Positions 1 to 5,790 of a stretch of 6,693 nucleotides of DNA are shown here, in pieces. How positions within the stretch are numbered: position 1 is the stretch's first letter; each line of letters starts with the position of its first letter. The notes below the pieces were generated by a model, which did no database searches, had not been told where the DNA came from, and was given only the letters and a program-made list of their open reading frames with translations. The position numbers were made by a program, and so were the translations under genes. Source of the DNA: Desulfobacteraceae bacterium (GTDB lineage: Bacteria; Desulfobacterota; Desulfobacteria; Desulfobacterales; Desulfobacteraceae); contig JAAEMC010000241.1 in NCBI GenBank assembly GCA_024225895.1, positions 1-6,693 of the forward strand, written 5' to 3'.

Positions 1-267
1 CGCATAATCCTTATCCTTTTTGGAATAATCCTAAAATGATATGGTCAAAAGCAGATGTAGCATAATATTAATGTGGCGTTTTTTTTGAGAACAAAAAAAA
101 TAATTTTATAGTTTAACAGCTGCAAATTGTTTTGTGCCAATGGTGGTTATTCAATTGTTTTTACTGTTGAAAAGATTGAAAACCACAAATATTGCAACGA
201 TATTTACTGTCTGCATATCATACATTTTTTTAATCCAGGAATTCAAGGATTTATTGGCGGGCAAGTA
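1..267. other. Gene-free left edge, possible ends of outside genes
   Basis: No convincing gene lies here. Frame 3 of the plus strand is open from the edge to a TAA at 63-65 (last residues SKADVA), which could be the tail of an outside gene. Frame 1 is also open, to a TGA at 37-39 with a hydrophobic reading, so neither is decisive. On the minus strand an ATG at 5-3 has AAGGA eight bases upstream, which could be the start of a gene leaving the window to the left. Plus-strand open frames beginning near 127-134 run mostly antisense to the flavoprotein gene and I treat them as shadows. I found no GC-rich hairpin with a T-run to terminate the minus-strand gene ending at 268. Confidence 0.5.
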
Positions 268-849
268 CTATTCCATTGCAGCCATTATTTTTTCGGCCTG
301 TTTTTGGGTCATATCCATCAGATGCCTGTCTTTTTTTGCATCGGTTGCCTTGTTTACACCGCAGGCGCGGATGAGTACGTTGTTTGTGAACCCCAAGACC
401 TGGAAAAAGAAATCATATTTCGGAAAAATATCATTGAACATATCTTGGTTTTCCTGGTTCTGGGTCTGGATAAAGACCAGGCGTTTCCCTGTTTCAAGGC
501 GGCTTGGGTGCGGGTTTGTTGTAAAGTCGGGGACATAATATGAATAGGTCCTGTCAATAAATTGCTTGGCCTGGGAAGCAACATCTGCAAAATAGACAGG
601 CGTGGCAAGGACCAGAATGTGGGCGGTTCTGATATCCTCAAGTACCGGGGTAAGGTCATCTTTTAAAACACAGGCAGCTTTTTTGTTCTTGCATGCCTGG
701 CATGCCTGACATCCTTTAAAATCCAAGGTGTTTAAATAATATGTGTTCACCTTGGCACCCAGTTGTTGGGCCGTATCTGTGAATTCAGTTGATATGGTGG
801 TGCTGTTTCCGTTTTTTCTCGGACTTGAGTTCAGACAGACAATTTTCAT
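268..849 (-). CDS. Flavodoxin-fold NAD(P)H-dependent reductase, iron-sulfur flavoprotein type
   Basis: A 193-residue cytoplasmic protein of the NADPH-dependent FMN reductase / flavodoxin-like superfamily. Seen: the N-terminal beta strand and FMN phosphate loop (SSPRKNGNS, residues 8-16), a TPVYFADV segment (83-90) typical of the second flavin loop, and a cysteine cluster C47-x2-C50-x2-C53-x6-C60 followed by KDDL. In iron-sulfur flavoproteins such a compact motif binds a 4Fe-4S cluster next to FMN; many relatives keep the cysteines with no proven cluster. The likely role is electron transfer or reduction of a small oxidant; the substrate is unknown. An upstream ATG at 924 would add 25 residues, but I chose the ATG at 849 because it has AAGGAG six bases before it and begins directly at the conserved MKIVCLNSSPR strand. 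It lies 83 bp downstream of the ArsR gene in the same direction, so it is probably the repressor's target. Confidence 0.9.
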   Translation of the reverse strand: MKIVCLNSSPRKNGNSTTISTEFTDTAQQLGAKVNTYYLNTLDFKGCQACQACKNKKAACVLKDDLTPVLEDIRTAHILVLATPVYFADVASQAKQFIDRTYSYYVPDFTTNPHPSRLETGKRLVFIQTQNQENQDMFNDIFPKYDFFFQVLGFTNNVLIRACGVNKATDAKKDRHLMDMTQKQAEKIMAAME

Positions 850-855
850 TTTTTT

Positions 856-861
856 CTCCTT
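856..861 (-). promoter_or_regulatory. Shine-Dalgarno site of the flavoprotein gene
   Basis: Read on the minus strand this is AAGGAG, six bases before the ATG at 849. It decides the start: the longer frame from 924 would place this site inside the coding sequence, and its extra residues precede the conserved flavodoxin strand. Confidence 0.8.
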
Positions 862-932
862 ATTAATAATCTGTTTTAAGTTTGATTGTTCTAAAATTTT
901 ATAAGTATCAAAATGTTTGGGCAAAAAAAATC

Positions 933-1238
933 CTATTCTGTTTGTGTGGGCAGAAGGGATTTAACCATATTGATAGTCTTTTCATTTATGGAGGCCACGA
1001 GAAATTTCCCCCTTCTTTCAGTATGGATCAAATCAGCATTGGTTAACTCCTTTAAATGGTGTGAAATAGTGGGGGCACCAATATTCAGGGAGCCTGCAAT
1101 TTCAGAAATAAAACATTCGTAGCAACTGGTCTCAAAATTTTTTTTATTCCGCTTGGCAATTTCAAGATAGAGTTCCAGCCTGTTTGCATTTGAGAGGGCT
1201 TTGAGTATTTTGGCAACTTTTCGTGTGTCTGTATCCAT
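933..1238 (-). CDS. ArsR/SmtB-family transcriptional repressor
   Basis: A 101-residue winged-helix regulator of normal ArsR-family length. Residues 8-30 (AKILKALSNANRLELYLEIA) match the conserved opening helix of the family. The helix-turn-helix is about residues 43-65 (ISEIAGSLNIGAPTISHHLKEL), followed by the beta-wing ADLIHTERRGKFLVASI (68-84). C39 and C42 (SCYEC) sit just before the first HTH helix, close to where ArsR carries its ELCVCDL thiolate site. This suggests binding of As(III), another soft metal or a reactive thiol-modifying signal, but the effector cannot be read from sequence. ArsR proteins normally repress their own operon and release DNA on effector binding. The gene precedes the flavoprotein gene in the same direction. 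The ATG at 1238 has only a weak ribosome-binding site. The family call is firm; the ligand is inference. Confidence 0.9.
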   Translation of the reverse strand: MDTDTRKVAKILKALSNANRLELYLEIAKRNKKNFETSCYECFISEIAGSLNIGAPTISHHLKELTNADLIHTERRGKFLVASINEKTINMVKSLLPTQTE

Positions 1239-1278
1239 ATGTATTCCAGGTAATCTTTTAATATTACAGTTCGATAAT

Positions 1279-1321
1279 TGTCAAATTATTAATATATGAA
1301 TACGAATTTGTCAACTGTCAA
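1279..1321 (-). promoter_or_regulatory. Putative promoter and operator region of the ArsR gene
   Basis: Read on the minus strand, TTGACA occurs three times: 1321-1316, 1314-1309 and 1284-1279. The middle copy has AATAAT 18 bases downstream (1290-1285), giving a good sigma-70 pair and a start near 1278, about 40 bases before the ArsR ATG. The third copy then lies between the -10 box and the start site. Copies two and three share TTGACAA plus an AT/TCG tail, and copies one and two form an imperfect dyad (TTGACAGTTGACAA). A repressor bound here would cover the promoter, as expected for ArsR autoregulation. The repeats are visible; the assignment is inferred. Confidence 0.5.
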
Positions 1322-1346
1322 TTGGTGGGGGGCTTTTGTTCAGCCG

Positions 1347-1799
1347 TTATTCACTGATCAGCACTTTTAAAATGTCTTCTTTTCCAATGATACCAGCCAG
1401 TTTCTTTCCCTCAACAACGGGGATGGTATGGAAGTGTTCCTCCACCATCAGGCTTGCAATCTCGCTGATGGGAGTATCCGGTGTCACAGAAACCGGGTTC
1501 TCAACCATGGCCTGGGACACCTTGAAAGCTGCCATCTTTTGAAATTCCTCTTCCAGTTTTTTTGAGGAAGACAGGGGGATTATACCGTCCAGGATAGTGA
1601 AAATCGGGGGAACCGGAATTTTCTTCTGCTGAAAAATCAAATCACTCTGGCACAAAATGCCTTTGAGCTTGCCATGGTCATCCACAACCGGGACTCCGTT
1701 GATATGACTTTTGAGTAGAATTTTAACTGCTTTGCTTACATCGGTATCACAAGATACGGTAATGACATCCTTGGTCATAATATCTTTTGCCGTTATCAT
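1347..1799 (-). CDS. Paired CBS-domain protein
   Basis: A 150-residue soluble protein made of two CBS domains and no other catalytic or membrane domain. The first spans about residues 1-58 (AKDIMTKDVITV, then INGVPVVDDHGKLKGILCQSDL). The second spans about 95-150 (VSQAMVENPVSVTPDTPISE, then HTIPVVEGKKLAGIIGKEDIL). Between them lies a linker of about 35 residues containing FTILDGIIPLSSSKKLEEEF, longer than in the simplest CBS pairs. CBS pairs usually bind adenine nucleotides (AMP, ATP, SAM) and control a partner protein; the partner here is unknown. Two ATGs are possible. I chose the one at 1799, because AAGGAG lies eight bases before it but only two bases before the ATG at 1805 (which would add Met-Leu). 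It has its own promoter and reads toward the ArsR gene on the same strand, 108 bp away. I see no strong terminator between them. Confidence 0.9.
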   Translation of the reverse strand: MITAKDIMTKDVITVSCDTDVSKAVKILLKSHINGVPVVDDHGKLKGILCQSDLIFQQKKIPVPPIFTILDGIIPLSSSKKLEEEFQKMAAFKVSQAMVENPVSVTPDTPISEIASLMVEEHFHTIPVVEGKKLAGIIGKEDILKVLISE

Positions 1800-1807
1800 A
1801 AGCATCT

Positions 1808-1813
1808 CTCCTT
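1808..1813 (-). promoter_or_regulatory. Shine-Dalgarno site of the CBS-domain gene
   Basis: Minus-strand AAGGAG. Spacing is eight bases to the ATG at 1799 and two bases to the ATG at 1805, favouring the shorter protein beginning MITAKDIMT. Confidence 0.75.
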
Positions 1814-1831
1814 TTCAGTGTCATTTTATCA

Positions 1832-1860
1832 ATTATAACCAAACCATGGTAAAAGTACAA
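1832..1860 (-). promoter_or_regulatory. Putative sigma-70 promoter of the CBS-domain gene
   Basis: On the minus strand a perfect TATAAT (1837-1832) follows a weak TTGTAC -35 box (1860-1855) with 17 bases between. The start would be near 1825, leaving a leader of about 25 bases that includes the ribosome-binding site. An inverted repeat, AACCAAA (1837-1843) with TTTGGTT (1867-1873), brackets the region and could be an operator; nothing in the sequence names the regulator. Confidence 0.5.
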
Positions 1861-1890
1861 ATTTATTTTGGTTGAGATTTGTATTATGGA

Positions 1891-1920
1891 TTGATATTTT
1901 TGCATCTGATTCAGGATAAT
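1891..1920 (+). promoter_or_regulatory. Putative sigma-70 promoter of the binding-protein gene
   Basis: TTGATA (1891-1896) and GATAAT (1915-1920) each match the consensus at five of six positions and are 18 bases apart. The start would be near 1927, giving a leader of roughly 108 bases that holds the nested inverted repeats at 1941-1999. A weaker alternative closer to the gene is CTGAAA (1993-1998) with TATAAC (2016-2021), spacer 17, which would leave almost no leader. Confidence 0.4.
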
Positions 1921-1940
1921 AAAATTTAAGATACGTAAGA

Positions 1941-1999
1941 AAACGCTTGACTGCGTTTCAAGATTGTAGTCTTCTTTTAAGAAGAGCGGTAACTGAAAC
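1941..1999 (+). repeat. Nested, competing inverted repeats in the leader of the binding-protein gene
   Basis: Three pairings are visible. Stem A is AAACGC (1941-1946) with GCGTTT (1953-1958), loop of six. Stem C is TCTTCTT (1970-1976) with AAGAAGA (1979-1985). Stem B is GTTTCA (1955-1960) with TGAAAC (1994-1999) and encloses stem C. A and B share bases 1955-1958 and cannot form together. There is no T-run after any stem, so this is not a standard terminator. It may be a regulatory RNA leader or DNA operator half-sites; chance pairing in an AT-rich spacer is also possible. Confidence 0.4.
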
Positions 2000-2034
2000 A
2001 AAATAAAAAATCCCCTATAACAAAGTATATTTGA

Positions 2035-2775
2035 ATGATGATTGCAAAAGCATCGATTATCACAGTTTTTATGGTCTTTTCCCTTTGCCAGACTGCGGTT
2101 TCCCAGAAACTTGCAATTGCCTATGTTGACTTTCCCCCCTATGAATATATGGAAAATGGTCAGCCGGCCGGTATCATGGTCGCCATAGTTAAAAGACTGT
2201 TCCGCAAGGCGGATATTGAGTATGAATTGCAGTACTTGCCATTTAAACGGGCATATAACAAGGTAAAGCTCGGCCGGATAGACGGTTTGTTTAATTTTTA
2301 TAAAATCCCGGAACGGCTGGCTTATTTCGATTATTCCAAGCCCATCATCCAAAACCCGTTGGTCTTTTTTATCCGAAAGGAATCCAAGATTACCTTCCAG
2401 GAGTTAAAAGACCTGTCCGGACTGACTGTCGGAGCAATGCTGGGGTATACCTACGGCAGCGAATTTGATAATACCACTTTGTTTGTCATTGATCGGGCAG
2501 TCTCCCATTTCAGTAATTTTTCAAAACTTTTTTATGGCCGTATTGATGCGTACCCCTGTGATAAACTGGTTGGTATTTATTTGGCAAGGAAGCACAAGAT
2601 GATGTCAGAGTTTATTATTATTCCAAGGCCGCTGAAGGTGATGGACGGTCATATCGGGTTTACCAAAGGAAAACACACAAAGATCATAGAACGGCTGAAC
2701 ACAGCCATTGATCAAGTTAAACAGGACAATACCATCGATAATATCATCAATGCCTATCTTGAAAAGAACCGATAA
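2035..2775 (+). CDS. Periplasmic solute-binding protein, family 3 (SBP_bac_3-like)
   Basis: A 246-residue secreted protein. Residues 1-23 form a signal peptide with a hydrophobic core (IITVFMVFSL) and a likely signal peptidase I cut after AVS; C18 is not in a proper lipobox, so it is probably soluble in the periplasm. The mature part begins LAIAYVDFPPYEYMENGQPAGI, the usual first strand and loop of polar amino acid-type binding proteins. It continues with GRIDGLFNFYKIPERLAYFD (80-99), matching the G-x-DG and ER...F motif of the family, then GLTVGAMLGYTYG (129-141) and GRIDAYPCD (168-176). The length is normal. The ligand cannot be deduced. No permease or ATPase gene is nearby, so it may serve as a sensor input or feed a transporter elsewhere. 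The ATG at 2035 directly follows an in-frame TGA, so no longer frame exists, and there is no clear Shine-Dalgarno site. Confidence 0.88.
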   Translation: MMIAKASIITVFMVFSLCQTAVSQKLAIAYVDFPPYEYMENGQPAGIMVAIVKRLFRKADIEYELQYLPFKRAYNKVKLGRIDGLFNFYKIPERLAYFDYSKPIIQNPLVFFIRKESKITFQELKDLSGLTVGAMLGYTYGSEFDNTTLFVIDRAVSHFSNFSKLFYGRIDAYPCDKLVGIYLARKHKMMSEFIIIPRPLKVMDGHIGFTKGKHTKIIERLNTAIDQVKQDNTIDNIINAYLEKNR

Positions 2776-2947
2776 CCTGAATATTCATGAGATTCTAATT
2801 ATTTTTAAAAAAACGGCATAATTACAACCAATCACATGAAAACTATCAGGTAAATCAAACAATAGAGTGCATTTAAAAAAATGGTTAAAATCACACCTTC
2901 CTTAACGCACCGCTTTTCCTCATCTACCCCGCTGTCAGTGCATTTAC

Positions 2948-2982
2948 GCAAGTTTACTACAGCTTTGTGCCCTGAAACTTGC
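2948..2982. repeat. Perfect 8-bp inverted repeat
   Basis: GCAAGTTT (2948-2955) is exactly complementary to AAACTTGC (2975-2982) with 19 bases between. It lies in the less AT-rich part of the gap before the kinase gene. No T-run follows on either strand. It could be a regulator site or part of a small structured or mobile remnant; function unknown. Confidence 0.4.
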
Positions 2983-3145
2983 AGGTAAGGCAAAATTAAT
3001 TCGCGAAATATCCGGGTTAATTCATTTTTAACAATTTGATTTATTTCCACTTTTCATTGGGTGGAGTGGCCCTTGACTTCGACCGCCAGTTTACATAAGT
3101 ATGTTAGGCAAAGCAGATAATAAATTAATCCATGTGACACTGATT

Positions 3146-3162
3146 TTGGACGATATCTTGCA
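3146..3162 (+). promoter_or_regulatory. Sigma-54-like -24/-12 match just before the kinase gene
   Basis: TTGG (3146-3149) and TTGCA (3158-3162) are placed exactly as in the sigma-54 consensus, with GG and GC ten bases apart; the less conserved bases between do not match. Transcription would start near 3173, one base before the ATG, leaving no leader and leaving the apparent ribosome-binding site untranscribed. That argues against it, so I rate it low. Confidence 0.2.
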
Positions 3163-3173
3163 GGACGGGGATA

Positions 3174-5756
3174 ATGGAACGTTTAATAAAGATATTGATC
3201 ATCACCAATAGTTTGGAGCTGATCCAAAAAACAAATGAAATTGTTGATGGAGGAATGATCGATCTTGTCCATTGCAGCACCGGACCTGACGGCCTTTCCC
3301 AGATTACAAGGGATAATTATGATATCCTGCTGCTGGATGAAACTTTGGCCGGCATCCCTTTGACAACATATTTGTCAAAGGCCGGACAACCACCGGATTT
3401 AATAATATCCTGCCCCCTTTCCAATAAAACCCTTGAAAACTATATCCACAAAATTGTCCAGGAACTTGTGGATAAAAAAAGTGGGTCCATACAGGAGAAT
3501 AAGGCGCTTTTTTCATCCACAAATCTTTTTGATGCATTTATGGAAAATTTACCAGTAGGGGCATTTATCAAGGACCTTGACTCCAATTATATCTACGTGA
3601 ATCCCCAGGCGAAAAAGTGTTGTCCCCAGGCAGACTGGTATAAGGTAGCTACGGTTGACATTTTTCCGGAGGTGGGCCGCGAACTGATTTCCCACGACCG
3701 GGAAGTGATTATGGAAGGCCCCCAGGATTATATTCAGAAAATTAGTGGAGAGTTTGGCCGGGACCGTTTTTACAGGACAGTCAAATTCCCCATCGTCCAT
3801 GAGGGCGAAATTCGGTATATCGGATGTATCTCCATGGACATCACCAAACTGCTGGCTACGGAAAAAGAATTGCTCAATTCCCGGAGGGAATGGGAGAATA
3901 TATTTCAGGCCATAGGTCATGTGGCACTTATTTTAGATCCTGATCTCAATATCATAAATGCAAATCAGGCCGCCCTGGGAAGGCTGGGATTAACCCTGGA
4001 TCAGATTCAAAAAAAACGCTGTATTGATTTTTTCAGTGACGGGCAGTGCGATGAAAAATACTGTCCCATGAAAAATGGCTTTTTATTAGAAGATGCCAAT
4101 GCCTCTGAAATGGAGATGCATGCACTTGGCGGTGTCTTTTTGGTCAAGTGCACCCCTGTATTTGACGGGGATGGCAAACTGGATAAGATCATCCATATAG
4201 CTACGGAAATAACAGTCCGTAAAAAGGCGGAAGAAGCTCTGACACTAAGTGAGGAAAAATACAAGAACCTGATCAAAAATGCCTTGATGGGAGGGGTTTA
4301 CCAGGTAAAGGCCCAGGGCGATTTTATAATGGCAAACCAGCGGACCGTTGAAATGCTTGGATTTGAGTCCATTGCCGAATTTTTCAGGAAACCGAGGAAT
4401 ATTATTGATTTCTATGTGGATCCCCAACGCAGAGAAGATCTTAGAAAGGAGATCGAGACCACAGGTTTCGTAAAAGGCGGTGAAGCTGAATTTAAAAAAA
4501 TTAATGGCAAAAAAATATGGGTAAAGATGAATACCCGGAAAATTGAGAATGACTATGGTGTGATCTGCTATGAAGGTCTGATCGAAGATATCACTGAAAT
4601 GAAACGTTTTGAAAGAAGGCTGCTCCAATCCCAGCGCATTGAGGCCATAGGTGCCCTGGCAGGAGGTGTCGCCCATGATTTTAATAATATTTTGGCCCCC
4701 ATTATCGGATATGCTGAACTGGCATTGGAAGACTGTGAAAAAGAAGGGACGATTGAATCTGATCTAAAGGAAATTTTAAAAGCCGGCAAACGAGCCAAAG
4801 GGCTGGTCAAACAGATACTGACCTTTGCACGCCAAAGCACACAGAATATGGCGCCGATAAAGGCAAAGATGGTTGCCAAGGAAGCTTTGAAATTTTTAAA
4901 ATCATTCCTGCCCAAATCCATAGAGATCCACCAAAATTTTCAAAGCGATGCATTAATCATGGGAGATGCAACCCAGATCCATCAGATATTTATGAACATT
5001 TTTACCAATGCAGCCCAGGCAATTCCCGACGAGATCGGGGTAATTGAAGTGGAAATGATTGATGTAAAGCTCCGGGATAAACCCAAAAATGATTTAGTGG
5101 ATTTAAAGCCGGGAAATTATCTGAAAATAAGTGTTTCAGATACCGGACAGGGAATTTTACCCGAACACATATCCAAGATTTTCGAACCCTATTTTACAAC
5201 AAAGGGGAGAGATCAGGGTACAGGCATGGGGCTTGCGGTGGTGCACGGTATCGTTAAGAGCTATGACGGCGGCATATATGCTCGCTCAGGACCTGACAAA
5301 GGAACGATTATCACCATTTATCTGCCCTCCCTTGAACAAGAAGAAGCTTTAAGTGTTATCCGGGACAAAGAAGCCGCAGGGGGTCATGAATGCATTATGC
5401 TGGTGGATGATGAGGCCCCGATTCTCAGCATGAACCGGCAGATTTTGGAAAAACTGGGTTACCGGGTTGAAGTTTATACCAATGGTATGGATGCATTTGA
5501 ACGTTTCAAGTCGGCACCCAATGATTTTGATCTGGTCATAACAGATATGTCCATGCCGAAAATGACCGGGGAGCTTTTGTCCATGGAATTGCTGAGGATT
5601 AATGCCGATCTTCCCATTATTCTTCTGTCCGGTTTTAACAAAAAGATATCTTCCCGGATGATTAACAGAATCGGCATTCGGAAAAAAGCGTTAAAACCGG
5701 TTTCCAAATATGATTTGGCCAAAATGATCCGCACTGTTCTGGATGAGGAAAAATAA
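3174..5756 (+). CDS. Hybrid sensor histidine kinase: degenerate REC, three PAS, kinase core, REC
   Basis: An 860-residue protein with no signal peptide or membrane segment, so probably a cytoplasmic sensor. Domains in order: a shortened receiver-like domain (about 3-100) that keeps D55 (ILLLDE) but has T11-N12 in place of the acidic pair and lacks the usual KP lysine; PAS1 (about 116-226); PAS2 (about 238-348) with C283, C292, C297-P and C326; PAS3 (about 358-476); HisKA with the H-box GGVAHDFNNIL, phospho-acceptor H501; HATPase with N-box NIFTNAAQA (N612), G1 DTGQG (656-660), F-box FEPYFTTK and G2 GTGMGL (682-687); and a C-terminal receiver (about 738-858) with D745-D746, phospho-acceptor D791, S819 and K841. 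It should autophosphorylate H501 and pass the phosphate to D791, then onward to an unseen partner. No DNA-binding output domain or separate response-regulator gene is present. AGGA and GGGG before the ATG (3162-3170) support this start. The HEAT-repeat gene follows immediately. Confidence 0.95.
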   Translation: MERLIKILIITNSLELIQKTNEIVDGGMIDLVHCSTGPDGLSQITRDNYDILLLDETLAGIPLTTYLSKAGQPPDLIISCPLSNKTLENYIHKIVQELVDKKSGSIQENKALFSSTNLFDAFMENLPVGAFIKDLDSNYIYVNPQAKKCCPQADWYKVATVDIFPEVGRELISHDREVIMEGPQDYIQKISGEFGRDRFYRTVKFPIVHEGEIRYIGCISMDITKLLATEKELLNSRREWENIFQAIGHVALILDPDLNIINANQAALGRLGLTLDQIQKKRCIDFFSDGQCDEKYCPMKNGFLLEDANASEMEMHALGGVFLVKCTPVFDGDGKLDKIIHIATEITVRKKAEEALTLSEEKYKNLIKNALMGGVYQVKAQGDFIMANQRTVEMLGFESIAEFFRKPRNIIDFYVDPQRREDLRKEIETTGFVKGGEAEFKKINGKKIWVKMNTRKIENDYGVICYEGLIEDITEMKRFERRLLQSQRIEAIGALAGGVAHDFNNILAPIIGYAELALEDCEKEGTIESDLKEILKAGKRAKGLVKQILTFARQSTQNMAPIKAKMVAKEALKFLKSFLPKSIEIHQNFQSDALIMGDATQIHQIFMNIFTNAAQAIPDEIGVIEVEMIDVKLRDKPKNDLVDLKPGNYLKISVSDTGQGILPEHISKIFEPYFTTKGRDQGTGMGLAVVHGIVKSYDGGIYARSGPDKGTIITIYLPSLEQEEALSVIRDKEAAGGHECIMLVDDEAPILSMNRQILEKLGYRVEVYTNGMDAFERFKSAPNDFDLVITDMSMPKMTGELLSMELLRINADLPIILLSGFNKKISSRMINRIGIRKKALKPVSKYDLAKMIRTVLDEEK

Positions 5757-5790
5757 GCCCCCCGGCACCAACCAAAAAAGAAAATTGTTG

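Larger units (their letters stand above)
2776..3173. other. Gene-free 398-bp stretch between binding protein and kinase
   Basis: No convincing gene. A minus-strand frame of 72 residues (3050-2832) would need a GTG start with no ribosome-binding site; it ends in a hydrophobic segment (LTIFLNALYCLIYLIVF) but resembles nothing I know. A plus-strand frame of 35 residues (ATG at 2881) overlaps it and also lacks a ribosome-binding site. The part from about 2895 to 3090 is visibly less AT-rich than both flanks and holds an 8-bp inverted repeat. AGTGCATTTA occurs twice, near 2864 and 2938. TTGACT at 3073-3078 could be a -35 box for the kinase gene, but no good -10 box follows at the right distance. 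I found no strong terminator after the binding-protein gene, only AATTAT/ATAATT (2797-2802 with 2818-2823). Confidence 0.5.

Noticed and set aside
230..250. AATCC...GGATT hairpin downstream of the flavoprotein gene
   Set aside because: Only five base pairs, and on the transcript strand it is followed by A rather than U residues, so it is not a terminator.
127..543. Plus-strand open frames at the left (two overlapping, about 135 residues each)
   Set aside because: Both run largely antisense to the well-supported flavoprotein gene, overlap each other in different frames, and have cysteine- and histidine-rich, unfamiliar readings.
1747..2352. Minus-strand 201-residue frame across the divergent promoter region
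   Set aside because: It overlaps the CBS gene start and the binding-protein gene, both strongly supported, and shows no family features.
2797..2823. Possible terminator after the binding-protein gene
   Set aside because: The stem is six A-T pairs around a 15-base loop, with no T-run after it.
2832..3050. Minus-strand 72-residue frame with a hydrophobic C-terminus
   Set aside because: It needs a GTG start with no ribosome-binding site, resembles no family I know, and overlaps an equally weak plus-strand frame. Described only as part of the gap.
3103..3109. GTTAGGC resembling the core site of an integron attC
   Set aside because: No matching RYYYAAC partner at a sensible distance upstream and no integrase or cassette structure; a 7-base match is expected by chance.
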